64,000 bases of DNA, from assembly GCF_019966595.1 (NCBI RefSeq), contig NZ_JAINFJ010000001.1, forward strand, positions 806,001 to 870,000, read 5' to 3'. Under the pieces are notes generated by a model. It had not been told where the DNA came from. It was given only the letters and a program-made list of their open reading frames with translations, and ran no database searches. This stretch comes from Oricola indica (GTDB lineage Bacteria; Pseudomonadota; Alphaproteobacteria; Rhizobiales; Rhizobiaceae). The translations under genes and the position numbers were made by a program. This document shows, one piece after another, positions 1 to 9,215 of the stretch (its first letter is position 1; every line of letters starts with the position of its first letter).

Positions 1-215
<215 letters not shown>

Positions 216-270
216 CTATCTGCGCTATTGATCGAAAATTCGCAAGCGTTGCGGCGGCTTCGCAAACGCG

Positions 271-286
271 CTAACCCTTCGTTAAC
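271..286. promoter_or_regulatory. candidate CtrA box upstream of EAL gene
   Basis: The bases read CTAA, seven bases, TTAAC. This is one mismatch from the alphaproteobacterial CtrA consensus TTAA-N7-TTAAC. It lies in the divergent region between aatA and the EAL gene, about 60 bases before the EAL start. The match is by eye only. Confidence 0.3.
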
Positions 287-344
287 CATAAATTCATCGC
301 TTCGGGGGCAATTTCGGGCGTGGTGGACGAAGGAGACGGAAGCC

Positions 345-1187
345 TTGCCGGAAACGCCGGAGTTTCGCATCGAGAAAAGTCCGGACGGAACATGGGTCGG
401 CGATTATGCCGGTCATGTCCTGCGCACCGCGTTTCAGCCGATCTTCCGATTCGAGAAGGGCCGCCTCGCACCCATCGCCTGCGAAGCGCTGCTGCGCGTG
501 TCGCGCGATGGCAACCCGGTGCTCACCGACACCTTCTTCACGTCGCTCGACAAGCCGGCCTTCGAGGCGCTGGAACCGCAACTGCGCAGCCTGCACATCC
601 GCAACGCCTGTCATATCCCGTCCTCCGAGCGGCGACTGTTCCTGAATTTCGACCCGCGTATTCCAGAGCATCCCGCCCGCTTCGAGGCGGCCCTGCGCAC
701 CCTCGGCGCGGAATTGCGCGCCGCCGGGATTTCGCCGGCCGACGTCGTTTGCGAAATCACCGAAGCGGAGACGCAGAACAACGCCGCGCTCACCCATTTC
801 GCCTATGAACTGCGCGCCCGCGGCTACATGCTGGCCGTCGATGATTTTGGAACCCGCGCCTCGCGCCAGCAGCGCATCGCGGCCATCGCGCCCGACATCG
901 TCAAGTTCGACGGACGCATGGTCAAAAGACTTCTGTCCAATCCGGCGGGCGCCGCGACGCTGCGCATGATGGTTTCCGAGTTCCACAAGCAAGGCATCCA
1001 TTCCGTCCTCGAAGGCCTTGAGGCCCTGTGGGAAATCGGCCCGGCCGAAAGCACGGGCGCGCCCATGGTCCAGGGCTACGCCCTCGCCGCGCCACGCATC
1101 GTGAGTACGGATTTCTCCAACTGGATCGCCCAGTTCCGGCCGCAGCCCGAAGCCCCCGCTGTCCGGATGGTCAAGACCTTCCGCTGA
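345..1187 (+). CDS. EAL-domain cyclic-di-GMP phosphodiesterase, cytosolic
   Basis: A 280-residue protein that is almost only an EAL domain. The catalytic set looks complete: EALLR (about residues 47-51), the Asn in FLNFDP, the Glu in CEITE, VDDFGTR, the Lys in VKFDG, EGLE, and QGYALAAP near the C-terminus. By family knowledge it should hydrolyse c-di-GMP to pGpG. No membrane segment or sensory domain is seen. I chose the TTG at 345 because AAGGAGA lies 8 bases upstream; a longer in-frame opening exists but overlaps the aatA promoter side. The glutathione transferase gene follows after 11 bases, so the two are probably co-transcribed. Confidence 0.8.
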   Translation: MPETPEFRIEKSPDGTWVGDYAGHVLRTAFQPIFRFEKGRLAPIACEALLRVSRDGNPVLTDTFFTSLDKPAFEALEPQLRSLHIRNACHIPSSERRLFLNFDPRIPEHPARFEAALRTLGAELRAAGISPADVVCEITEAETQNNAALTHFAYELRARGYMLAVDDFGTRASRQQRIAAIAPDIVKFDGRMVKRLLSNPAGAATLRMMVSEFHKQGIHSVLEGLEALWEIGPAESTGAPMVQGYALAAPRIVSTDFSNWIAQFRPQPEAPAVRMVKTFR

Positions 1188-1198
1188 AAGACATAGAG

Positions 1199-1819
1199 AT
1201 GCTGACGCTTTATTCGATGCCGAGCTCCGGCAACTCTTACAAGGTGCGCCTTCTGCTCGCCTTCCTCGGAACGCCCTACGACCATATCGGCGGCGAATAC
1301 GGCAGCGGCCTGACCGACAGCGATGCGTTCCGCGCACTCAACCCGGCCGGCAAGCTGCCGCTGCTGAAGCTGGAAGACGGCCGCCTGATCGCCGAATCCA
1401 ACGCCATTCTCCTCTATCTCGCACGCGGCACGCGCTTCCTGCCGGACGACGCCTACGAGCAGGCCCTCTGCCACCAGTGGATGTTCTTCGAGCAGAACAG
1501 CCACGAGACCAGCATCGCCGTTCGGGCCGCCATCCTCACCTATCCGCAACGCGCCCATCTGCGCACGCCGGACAGGCTCGACCCGCTGCTTGAAAGCGGA
1601 AACCGCGCCCTGTCGATCATGGAAGCCCAACTCGAGAAAACGCCGTTCCTGACCGGCGACGCGCCGACCGTCGCCGACATCTCGCTCTACGGCTACACGC
1701 ACAGTGCCGAAAAGGGCGGCTTCGATATGCAGCGCTTTCCCGCCGTCAATGCGTGGCTGGACCGGATCGCGGCCGAGCCCGGCCATGTGCCGCTCGCCTT
1801 CGTCCCGGGCGCGGCATAA
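1199..1819 (+). CDS. glutathione S-transferase family protein
   Basis: A 206-residue protein of normal GST length. The N-terminal thioredoxin-like half begins MLTLYSMPSSGNSYKVRLLL, with a Ser-rich active-site loop at residues 8-13. The glutathione-binding NPAGKLPLL and the ESNAILLYLA segment follow. The helical C-terminal half has the GDAPTVADISLYGYTH motif. By family it conjugates glutathione to electrophiles or acts as a lyase or reductase; the substrate cannot be told. It begins 11 bases after the EAL gene stop. Confidence 0.85.
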   Translation: MLTLYSMPSSGNSYKVRLLLAFLGTPYDHIGGEYGSGLTDSDAFRALNPAGKLPLLKLEDGRLIAESNAILLYLARGTRFLPDDAYEQALCHQWMFFEQNSHETSIAVRAAILTYPQRAHLRTPDRLDPLLESGNRALSIMEAQLEKTPFLTGDAPTVADISLYGYTHSAEKGGFDMQRFPAVNAWLDRIAAEPGHVPLAFVPGAA

Positions 1820-1962
1820 AGGTTTCGTTAATCGATTTCTTCAAATTGCCACAAAATCTCCCGGTGGCCGCCCATTTGTCTCCGTGAACCGGCCCGAATC
1901 CCAGCCGAATTTGCGATGGCGCACGCAATCGCGTTCGCAAGCGGGACCGGAGAGGACACGAC

Positions 1963-2457
1963 ATGTTTACGGCACTTCGCAAATCGAGCCTCCAGAGCAG
2001 GAGCCATTCGCTCAGATCAACCGCGCTTTTGATGGCGGTGCTGGTTCTCGCCAATGTCGTCGCCATTCTCGGTCTCGGCGCGGCCGCTCAGGCCGGAGAC
2101 TTCCCGGACGCGCTGCGCTACGCCCCGATGACATGGGAGAAGAAGGCGCCGGTCATGCACCAGGCGCCGCAGTCCGAAACCGCCGCCGCAACGAATGCCG
2201 CATCGGCCGTCCGCCCATTGCTGCGCGACGAGATCGGCACGGCGACATCAGCGACGGCACGCAATTTCGTCGAGATCCGCAGCGAGGCCTCGCCGAGCAC
2301 GAAAGCGGTCGCGCTGTCGGCCGAGCGCCATCATCGTTTCCTGCTGATTGCGCTGATGAGCGCGGCGCTCGCCACCATGGCCGGCGTCAGCGCGCTGATG
2401 TTCCGAAGCCTCGCCCGCGAGATATCGGAAACCGAGCGCAGACGCCGTTCCTGGTGA
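1963..2457 (+). CDS. hypothetical membrane protein with two transmembrane segments
   Basis: A 164-residue protein I do not recognise. A hydrophobic stretch at about residues 20-45 looks like a signal anchor or signal peptide. A polar Ala/Thr/Ser-rich middle follows, and then a second hydrophobic helix at about 125-148 is followed by an Arg/Glu-rich tail ending RRRRSW. The arrangement suggests an inner-membrane protein with a short periplasmic loop. It stands alone between the GST gene and the sugar dehydrogenase, with its own GAGAGGACACGAC leader before the ATG. Confidence 0.5.
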   Translation: MFTALRKSSLQSRSHSLRSTALLMAVLVLANVVAILGLGAAAQAGDFPDALRYAPMTWEKKAPVMHQAPQSETAAATNAASAVRPLLRDEIGTATSATARNFVEIRSEASPSTKAVALSAERHHRFLLIALMSAALATMAGVSALMFRSLAREISETERRRRSW

Positions 2458-2500
2458 AACCACCCTTGGCTCGCCGGATTGCCTACCTAAGTAATCCGGT

Positions 2501-3637
2501 ATGACCCATTACCGTTTGCCAGTAACCCTTTTTGCTCTTGCGGTGGCCGTCTTTCCGGCCGCCGCTGACACCCACGTCGAAAAGACCGACAAGGTCGATA
2601 TCTCCGCCACGGTGGTCGCCGACGGTCTGTCGCATCCCTGGGGCATGGACATCCTGCCCGACGGCGCATTGCTCGTGACCGAACGCGAGGGCCGTTTGCG
2701 CATCGCACGCGACGGCGAACTGTCCGAACCGGCCACCGGCCTGCCGGAGATCGCGGCCGAGGGACAGGGCGGGCTTCTCGATATCGCCCTCGCCCCGGAT
2801 TTCGCCGATACCGCCGAGGTCTATTTCACCTTCTCCGAACCGGGACCGGGTGGCGCCGGCACCGCATTGGGCCGCGCGGTCCTGGAAGACTGGGACAGCC
2901 CCGCCCCGCGCCTCTCCGGCGTCGAGACGATCTTCTCGATGGCGAAGAAAACCGGCACCGGCCACCACTTCGGCTCCCGCATCGTCTTTGCCGGCGACGG
3001 CACGGTCTTCGTGACGACCGGCGACCGCGGCGAGTCCGAACGCGCGCAGGATCTCTCCGACCACGCCGGCGCCGTACTCCGCGTCAATCGCGACGGCTCG
3101 ATACCCGAAGACAACCCCTATGCCGGCGATGAAGCCGCCGCGCCGGAAATCTGGTCGAAAGGCCACCGCAACCTGCAGGGCGCGGCGCTCGATCCGCAAA
3201 CCGGCGCATTGTGGACCGTCGAACACGGCGCGCGTGGCGGCGACGAGATCAACCGGCCCGAAGCCGGCAAGAATTACGGCTGGCCCGTGATTTCCTACGG
3301 CCGCCACTATTCCGGCGCCGAGATCGGTGTCGGAACCGAGGCCCCCGGCTACGAACAGCCGCAATATTACTGGGATCCCTCCATCGCGCCGTCCGGCATG
3401 GCGGTCTATCAGGGTGAAATGTTTCCCGAATGGAATGGCGACCTTCTGGTCGGCGCGCTGAAATACCGGATGCTCGTCCACCTCGACCGCGACGAAAGCG
3501 GCGCGATCACCGGCGAGGAGCGCTTGCTGGAGGGCGCGTTCGGCCGCGTCCGAGATGTCACCGTCGCGCCGGACGGATCGATCTATCTATTGACCGACGA
3601 GGATCCGGGCGCGATCGTCCGGGTCACCCGCGACTGA
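2501..3637 (+). CDS. PQQ-dependent soluble sugar dehydrogenase, periplasmic
   Basis: A 378-residue protein with a Sec signal peptide (cleavage probably after AAA near residue 22) and a six-bladed propeller typical of the soluble aldose dehydrogenase family (E. coli YliI type). Family landmarks are LSHPWGMDILPDG, GGLLDIALAPDF, HFGSRIVF carrying the general-base His, GHRNLQGAALD, HGARGGDEIN and the GALKYRML segment near the end. By family it oxidises aldoses in the periplasm using PQQ and Ca2+. The substrate is unknown. A DUF1499 gene follows after 3 bases, so the two are probably co-transcribed. Confidence 0.85.
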   Translation: MTHYRLPVTLFALAVAVFPAAADTHVEKTDKVDISATVVADGLSHPWGMDILPDGALLVTEREGRLRIARDGELSEPATGLPEIAAEGQGGLLDIALAPDFADTAEVYFTFSEPGPGGAGTALGRAVLEDWDSPAPRLSGVETIFSMAKKTGTGHHFGSRIVFAGDGTVFVTTGDRGESERAQDLSDHAGAVLRVNRDGSIPEDNPYAGDEAAAPEIWSKGHRNLQGAALDPQTGALWTVEHGARGGDEINRPEAGKNYGWPVISYGRHYSGAEIGVGTEAPGYEQPQYYWDPSIAPSGMAVYQGEMFPEWNGDLLVGALKYRMLVHLDRDESGAITGEERLLEGAFGRVRDVTVAPDGSIYLLTDEDPGAIVRVTRD

Positions 3638-3640
3638 CGC

Positions 3641-4153
3641 GTGCGCAAGATAATGCTGACCATTCTGATAGCTTTCGCGGCGCTCGTCGCCATTCTTGTC
3701 GCGTTCTTCCTTGTCTACGGCCGCGCCGAGACATGGCGGCTTGTCGCCGGCGATCCGGATCTCGGCCAGTTCGACCGTTCGGCGCCGGCCCGCTCCGAAC
3801 AACCCAATGACGCCCTGTTCTGCACCCCCGGCCTTTGCGAAGGCGTGCCGGTCGACCGGGAGCTTCCCGAATATGCCATGCCGCCCGGTGAACTGATCGA
3901 GAGGATCGTGGCGGCGATGGATGAAATCGCCCCTGTCGCGGAGCGCGTCGACGATGGTGGCGACCCCGCACAGGCCCGTTTCGTCACCTATACCGAGGCG
4001 CTGCGCTTTCCGGACACGAATTCCTTCGAGGCCGTCCCGCTCGGCGACGGGCGCACCGGCCTCGTCGCCTATGCCCGCGCCCAGCTCGGCAAATCGGACG
4101 TCGGCAACAACCGCAAACGCCTCGAAGCCATCGTCTCGCGGATCGACCGCTAA
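3641..4153 (+). CDS. DUF1499 family protein, membrane-anchored
   Basis: A 170-residue protein with one N-terminal transmembrane helix (about residues 5-24) and a DUF1499-like body. The C-terminal GKSDVGNNRKRLEAIVSRI matches the family signature. The function of the family is not known. The start is uncertain: GTG at 3641 begins 3 bases after the sugar dehydrogenase stop, while an in-frame ATG lies at 3653. Neither has a strong ribosome site, which fits translational coupling to the gene before it. The stop is one base from the convergent DUF1176 gene. Confidence 0.7.
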   Translation: MRKIMLTILIAFAALVAILVAFFLVYGRAETWRLVAGDPDLGQFDRSAPARSEQPNDALFCTPGLCEGVPVDRELPEYAMPPGELIERIVAAMDEIAPVAERVDDGGDPAQARFVTYTEALRFPDTNSFEAVPLGDGRTGLVAYARAQLGKSDVGNNRKRLEAIVSRIDR

Positions 4154-4154
4154 G

Positions 4155-5237
4155 TCACTCCGGCGGCCAGAGTGCCGGCCAGTTTTCCGGTCCGCCCGCC
4201 GGGTCGCCGTCGCAATCGCCCTTTGCGCGCGATTCCGTGAGAATGAAGACATGGCCCTTCGTCCACTCGCGCCATGTCCAGCGGTTGTAGACGCCGCAAT
4301 CGCCAAGCCCGCGCCCCTTGAAGAAGCCGGACAGTTCCTGCTTGTCCTGATCCCAGGAGATGTTCCAGGCCACGTTGTCGGTCGAGGGGCCTTCCTCCGT
4401 CATCACCGGCAACGGAACCATGCGCAGGCTCGAACCGATCCGTTCCCAGAAGGCGTAGGGCTGGTTGTAGGCGCCGCCCATGCCGCAGGGCAGGCCGATC
4501 AGCCATGTATCGCCGCCGGAATGCGCCTCGAAGCCGCCGAGATTTGCGAAAAGCTCATCGTCCATCGCGCCGCATGCGGCGTCCGGACTGTCGCGGAACT
4601 CGCCGCGCAGCTGGAACGGGAGATCGGATATCGCCGCGATCGCGCGCACCGGCGCGCCCTGATCGCCCGGAGCGGCACCCTCGGCCTGGATGGCGTCTTC
4701 GCGCCCGACGCGCCCCTGCACCTCGTCCATGAAAATCAGCCCGGCAACGAAGCCGGACAGCGAGAAGGACGAGCCTGTGTCGAGGCCGCGCGAACGATAG
4801 GTGACCCGCAATTCGCGCCCGGCTTTCGCCTCCGCGATCAGTGCGGATATCTGCTCCTCGTCGTCGAAAATATACTCGTAGACGGCTGCCCGGTACGAAA
4901 GGTCGGATACCGGGATTTGCAGCACGGTCCGCCCGTCAATGGATATGCCGACGCTCGACCCTGCGGTCAGCGTCTCACGCACGCCGAGAACGAGGCGCAC
5001 CGGCGCTTCCGGCCGCGCCGTGCGCCGGAAAATCACCGTGTAGACTTCCGATTGCGCGTTGTAGGCCGACACGTCGCAGGTCAGCCCGTCCGTGCAGCTC
5101 ACCGATATGTCGCGAATGCGCTTGAACTGGCTTGCGGATGCCGTGCCCGCGATCGCCGCCCATCCGGCGACAAGAAGAACGGCAAACAGCGCGCGCCCAA
5201 GTCGGGGCCGCAAACCGTTCCGGGAATACGCTCGCAT
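4155..5237 (-). CDS. DUF1176-like secreted protein
   Basis: A 360-residue protein with a signal peptide (hydrophobic stretch at about 17-35 ending ASA). It resembles DUF1176 proteins in its length and in its C-terminal Cys/Trp-rich end (GDCGVYNRWTWREW, then KGDCDG). The substrate or role is unknown. The start at 5237 is supported by AAAGGAT 7 bases upstream. The gene converges on the DUF1499 gene with only one base between the stops. It lies downstream of the EAL gene at 5320-6960 on the same strand (82-base gap). Confidence 0.65.
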   Translation of the reverse strand: MRAYSRNGLRPRLGRALFAVLLVAGWAAIAGTASASQFKRIRDISVSCTDGLTCDVSAYNAQSEVYTVIFRRTARPEAPVRLVLGVRETLTAGSSVGISIDGRTVLQIPVSDLSYRAAVYEYIFDDEEQISALIAEAKAGRELRVTYRSRGLDTGSSFSLSGFVAGLIFMDEVQGRVGREDAIQAEGAAPGDQGAPVRAIAAISDLPFQLRGEFRDSPDAACGAMDDELFANLGGFEAHSGGDTWLIGLPCGMGGAYNQPYAFWERIGSSLRMVPLPVMTEEGPSTDNVAWNISWDQDKQELSGFFKGRGLGDCGVYNRWTWREWTKGHVFILTESRAKGDCDGDPAGGPENWPALWPPE

Positions 5238-5319
5238 GGATATCCTTTTTCGAACCGCGTTTGACGAGCCATACCTATAGCAGCCCCCGCTCCCGGAAAA
5301 GGCCGGAGCGACGTTTTGT

Positions 5320-6960
5320 CTATGCGGAGATCGCCTCGCGCTCCGGCATATCCGCCTGCGCGGCGCCGGGTTCGGAACCCGACATTCGGGTGCCGAGCAG
5401 GATCGCCTGGTGGCGTGCATATTCGGATTTGGCGGCATCTGCATCGAGTGGCCGCGACAGGAAATAACCCTGAACGGCGTCGACGCCGATCTTGCTGAGC
5501 GCACTGAGCTGTTCGCCCGTCTCGATACCCTCCGCGACGACCTTCATGCCGTATTCCCGCGCCATGCTCACCAGCATCCGCACCATCGTACCGGCGCGCG
5601 GGTCGAGTTCGATACCGTCGACGAAGAACTTGTCGATCTTCAGGATCGCGGCGCCGAGCCCCTGGATGGCGACGAGGCCGTTATGGCCTGTCCCCGCATC
5701 GTCGATGGCGATGACCACGCCATTCACCCGCAAGGCCTCGATGCGCCGACGCGCTGTGCGCACGTCGCCGATCTCTTCGCGTTCGGTGATTTCGATCACC
5801 ACGCATGACGGTTCCAGTCGCGCCCGGCGCAGCAGATTGGCGAACCGGTTCGCGAAAGCCTCGTCGACGACCTGCGAAGGCGATGCGTTGAACGAGAACG
5901 TCAGGTTCGGAGCCTCTTCGATGAGATCTCCCATCGCCTCGGCGGTCTGGAACACGAGCGTTTCGAGCAGAAGGTCGGAATGGCCGCCGGTCTCGATCAT
6001 CGGCACGAAGACCGACGGTGACACGAAGGAGCCGTCCGGCTGCGGCCAGCGCGCGAGCACCTCGAAGCCCGTCATTTCGCCGCTTTCGATGTCGTAGATC
6101 GGCTGGAAGTGCGGCACGATCTCGCCACGCGACAAAGCGCTCCCGATCCTGCTCGAAATATTGGAGGGCGACATCAGTCCGCGCGCGATCAGATAGGCAA
6201 GGACGATGGCGAGCACGGATTCCACGGCCAGCGTCGCCGGATTGCGCTGTGCGTTCAGCGCCTCCAGCAACACGATCGGCACATGAATGCGAACCGTGAA
6301 CGGATATCGCTGCGATCGCACCTCGAACATCTCGGTCGCGCCGCCGATTTCCCAGCGCGTGCCTTCGAATTTGCCGATCGTTCGCCCGTTGTTCAACGAC
6401 AGCCGGACTGCCCCGTTCTCGCGCAAGACCGGCGGCAATACGTCGAAAAACATCGCCTCGGTGTTCACCAGCGCCGCCGCCGAGGTCGTCTCGTCGAAAA
6501 ACCAGGACACGGCCAGCGCCGGGGTACCGTCCAGACGCAGCGGATTGAGCACGATACTCGAATTGCGGGCCTGCAAGCCGTCGATCGGATTGAAATAGTT
6601 GCGTGTCAGCGTCTGGCTGTGCGTGGCGACAGAGCACACGCTGCCGTTGCGCGCCGTGAGGATGTCCGTGATCGACCCGGAGCGGAAGACGGCGTCGTTG
6701 AGCGCCACCATGGCTTCGGTGCTGCAGTCGACATGCCCCTTCTCGTAAAGTTCGCCAAGCCTGATGACCGCGTAATCGGTTGCGATCTCGGCGCGGGCCA
6801 GCGTGCTCTCGGCGAGAGCGGCCACGCTCTGGTGCTTGAAAGTGGTCGCGATCTGCCGATGAACGAAATCGGCAGCGGCCAGGAACAGTCCTGCAAGCAT
6901 CACGGTGAGGATCAGAATCCGCACCCGTCGCGAGATATATTTGGACAATTGCGTCGCCAT
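5320..6960 (-). CDS. CSS-motif/EAL-domain membrane c-di-GMP phosphodiesterase
   Basis: A 546-residue protein. One transmembrane helix (about 14-34), a periplasmic region of about 200 residues with two cysteines (Cys79 and Cys109, in HVDCSTEAM and GSVCSV), a second helix (about 244-262), and then a cytosolic EAL domain. This is the layout of the CSS-motif phosphodiesterases, in which the thiol state of the periplasmic cysteines controls activity. The EAL signature reads EVL (300-302). The other catalytic residues are present: FNASP, IEITE, IDDAGTG, LKIDKFF, AEGIE and QGYFLSRP. The start at 6960 gives a normal N-terminus (MATQLSKYISRR); a longer in-frame start exists at 7032 but would overlap the divergent transporter promoter. 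Confidence 0.85.
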   Translation of the reverse strand: MATQLSKYISRRVRILILTVMLAGLFLAAADFVHRQIATTFKHQSVAALAESTLARAEIATDYAVIRLGELYEKGHVDCSTEAMVALNDAVFRSGSITDILTARNGSVCSVATHSQTLTRNYFNPIDGLQARNSSIVLNPLRLDGTPALAVSWFFDETTSAAALVNTEAMFFDVLPPVLRENGAVRLSLNNGRTIGKFEGTRWEIGGATEMFEVRSQRYPFTVRIHVPIVLLEALNAQRNPATLAVESVLAIVLAYLIARGLMSPSNISSRIGSALSRGEIVPHFQPIYDIESGEMTGFEVLARWPQPDGSFVSPSVFVPMIETGGHSDLLLETLVFQTAEAMGDLIEEAPNLTFSFNASPSQVVDEAFANRFANLLRRARLEPSCVVIEITEREEIGDVRTARRRIEALRVNGVVIAIDDAGTGHNGLVAIQGLGAAILKIDKFFVDGIELDPRAGTMVRMLVSMAREYGMKVVAEGIETGEQLSALSKIGVDAVQGYFLSRPLDADAAKSEYARHQAILLGTRMSGSEPGAAQADMPEREAISA

Positions 6961-7046
6961 TCGCCACACGCTAGCAAATTCTGGTTTACCGTTTCTTGCC
7001 CGGATTCGCGTGTTTGCGCGTATCCGCATCATCTCGTGACAATCCC

Positions 7047-7937
7047 ATGAACCGCGCCACAGCCAACCTCCTGCTCCTGATAACCGGCGCGATCTGGGGC
7101 GGTGGATTCGTCGCGCAGGCGACCGCGATGGAAACCATGGGACCTGTGCTGTTCACCGGCATACGGTTCCTCGCCGCCGCGCTCGCGGTCCTGCCATTCG
7201 CGGCGCTGGAAGCACGCCGTGCGAAGGCGCCACTCCTGCCGGACGCTGGCCAGTGGAAACGCTATTCGCTGCTCGGCATGCTGCTGTTCTCGTCGCTCGC
7301 CGCCCAGCAGGTCGGGCTTCTGACGACAAGCGTCACCAATTCGGGCTTCCTCACCGGGCTCTATGTCGTGCTCACGCCGATACTCGGTGTCGTTCTGTGG
7401 CGCTTCTGGCCGCATCCCGTGATCTGGCCGGCGGCACTGCTCGCGCTCGGCGGCATCTGGCTGTTGTCCGGCGGCAAGCCGACGGGCCTTACGGCCGGCG
7501 ACTGGTGGACGATCCTGTGCGCCGGTCTCTGGGCCTGCCATGTCCAGTTTCTGGGCCGCTTCGTCTCCGGCGCGCGGCCGCTGCAGCTTGCCTGCACCCA
7601 GTTCTTCGTCTGCGGTGTCGCCGGCACCGCGCTGGCATTCGCCATCGAACCGGTCGGACTGTCGATGATCCGGGAGTCGGCCGGCGAGATTCTCTTTGCC
7701 GGCGTTCTGTCCGGCGGCCTCGCCTTCACGCTGCAGGCGATCGCCCAGCGTCACACCACCGCGCCGCAGGCGGCGATCTTCATGTCCTCGGAGGCGCTGT
7801 TTGCCGCGTTCTTCGGCGCGCTTCTTCTCGGCGAGCGCATCGGCCCGGCCGGTTTCGCCGGCTGCGCGCTGATCTTCGTCGCCATGCTCTCCGTCGAAAT
7901 CGTCCCGATGATGCGAACGCCGAAACGGGCGGCCTGA
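7047..7937 (+). CDS. EamA/DMT-family transporter
   Basis: A 296-residue protein with about ten hydrophobic helices in two EamA repeats. The first begins LLLITGAIWGGGFVAQATAM, and the second ends with the conserved FMSSEALFAAFFGALLLGE. These drug/metabolite exporters move small molecules across the inner membrane; the substrate cannot be predicted. The ATG at 7047 lies 86 bases from the start of the divergent CSS-EAL gene. A GC hairpin overlaps the stop codon. A second, only distantly similar EamA gene lies at 26542. Confidence 0.85.
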   Translation: MNRATANLLLLITGAIWGGGFVAQATAMETMGPVLFTGIRFLAAALAVLPFAALEARRAKAPLLPDAGQWKRYSLLGMLLFSSLAAQQVGLLTTSVTNSGFLTGLYVVLTPILGVVLWRFWPHPVIWPAALLALGGIWLLSGGKPTGLTAGDWWTILCAGLWACHVQFLGRFVSGARPLQLACTQFFVCGVAGTALAFAIEPVGLSMIRESAGEILFAGVLSGGLAFTLQAIAQRHTTAPQAAIFMSSEALFAAFFGALLLGERIGPAGFAGCALIFVAMLSVEIVPMMRTPKRAA

Positions 7938-7952
7938 GCCGCCCGCCCCTTT
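7927..7952 (+). terminator. hairpin at end of EamA transporter gene
   Basis: A perfect 7-base stem (7927-7933 with 7938-7944) and a 4-base loop containing the stop codon, followed by a C/T-rich run. It lies between the convergent EamA and SDR genes and could serve either strand. Confidence 0.45.
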
Positions 7953-7956
7953 GCGA

Positions 7957-8721
7957 TTACAACAACTGCCCGCCGGACACCTCGATGCGCTGACCGGTCA
8001 TCCAGCCATTCTCGGCGGCGATCAGGCTCGATATCGCGCCGCCGATGTCGTCCGGCAGGCCGGCACGGCCCATCGCCGTCGTCGATGCGACCATCTGGTT
8101 GACCTGCGGATTGTCGCGTACCGCACCGCCCCCGAAATCCGTCTCGATCGCGCCCGGCGCTACCGTGTTGACGGCGATGCCGCGCGGTCCCAGCTCGAGC
8201 GCGAGGTAGCGCGTGAACACCTCCACGGCCCCCTTCATCGTTGCATAGGCGCCGTAGCCCGGCAGGGCGAAACGCGCCAGACCGGACGAGATATTGACGA
8301 TCCGTCCGCCATCCACCATCAGCGGCAGCAGGGCCTGGGTGAGAAAGAAGACACCCTTCACATGGACGTTCATCAGCGCGTCGAATTCGGCCTCCGTCGT
8401 CTCCGCGATCGGATTGTGCGACCCGGTCCCGGCATTGTTGACGAGGATGTCGATCGTGTCGCGGCCCCAGATCTCCCCAAGCGCCGCCTTCAAGGCGTCG
8501 ATGAAACCGGGAAAACGGGAAATATCCGACGTGTCGAGTTGCAGCGCGACGGCTTTCCGCCCGAGCGCCTCGATCTCCGCGACGGCGCTCTCGGCCTGTT
8601 CGCGAGAGGAATTGTAGGTCACGACGCAATCGATACCCTTGCGGGCGAGATGGATCGCGGTGTTGCGGCCCAGCCCCCGGCTGCCGCCGGTGATCAGGGC
8701 GATTTTCGTTTCGGTGGTCAT
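7957..8721 (-). CDS. SDR-family NAD(P)-dependent oxidoreductase
   Basis: A 254-residue classical short-chain dehydrogenase. It shows the TGGSRGLG cofactor motif (11-18), NNAG (95-98), the catalytic Ser in NISSG, and Tyr159/Lys163 in YATMK. The C-terminal GQRIEVSGGQ is typical of FabG-like members. The start at 8721 has AGGAGA 5 bases upstream. The substrate is not predictable; annotation as a 3-oxoacyl-ACP reductase would be over-reading. It stands alone, with a large upstream gap. Confidence 0.85.
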   Translation of the reverse strand: MTTETKIALITGGSRGLGRNTAIHLARKGIDCVVTYNSSREQAESAVAEIEALGRKAVALQLDTSDISRFPGFIDALKAALGEIWGRDTIDILVNNAGTGSHNPIAETTEAEFDALMNVHVKGVFFLTQALLPLMVDGGRIVNISSGLARFALPGYGAYATMKGAVEVFTRYLALELGPRGIAVNTVAPGAIETDFGGGAVRDNPQVNQMVASTTAMGRAGLPDDIGGAISSLIAAENGWMTGQRIEVSGGQLL

Positions 8722-9215
8722 GCTTGTCTCCTGTGTCCACGTGTCGTCTTGGGACAGTACGGAGCTAGCGATCCGTCGCCGAAACTGCCTGCCGGTTTCT
8801 CCGAAGAACATGCCTGATCCTCCGGGATGCCCGCCTGCGTGGCGCAGACCGGCCGCGACAGCGCTTCTCACCAAGTGTAACCGCGATCAAATCGACCGGT
8901 CGCCGTGTGCCGCGTGACCGCTCGAAGCCCCGTCGGAAGGAAGGACGGATGCCCGCGCGCCACAATTTCACCGCGCCAGGTGCCGCTCGTTCTGGGACAG
9001 GACGGTGCGGATGCGCCGACTGTGGCTGAATTCGGGCAATACGGCCCGATTATGTCATTGTTTTCAGTTATTTATCGACACGCTTCGTGATTTGAATTCG
9101 GTCACTTCCGGCGTCTAGTTCGGCCCGTCGCCGCGGTTTGATCCAAGCCCCCCTCCCTACCAGCCCGGATCGGTCGCGGCGACAAAGCCAACAGAAATGG
9201 GAAAGGATCCCGAGC
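8722..9215. other. 494-base intergenic region, no gene seen
   Basis: This lies between the divergent SDR and DUF1344 genes. The few open frames have no ribosome site or family resemblance. The part from about 9040 to 9110 is noticeably AT-richer than its surroundings and probably holds the promoter of the DUF1344 gene. No repeat or RNA structure was recognised. Confidence 0.4.
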
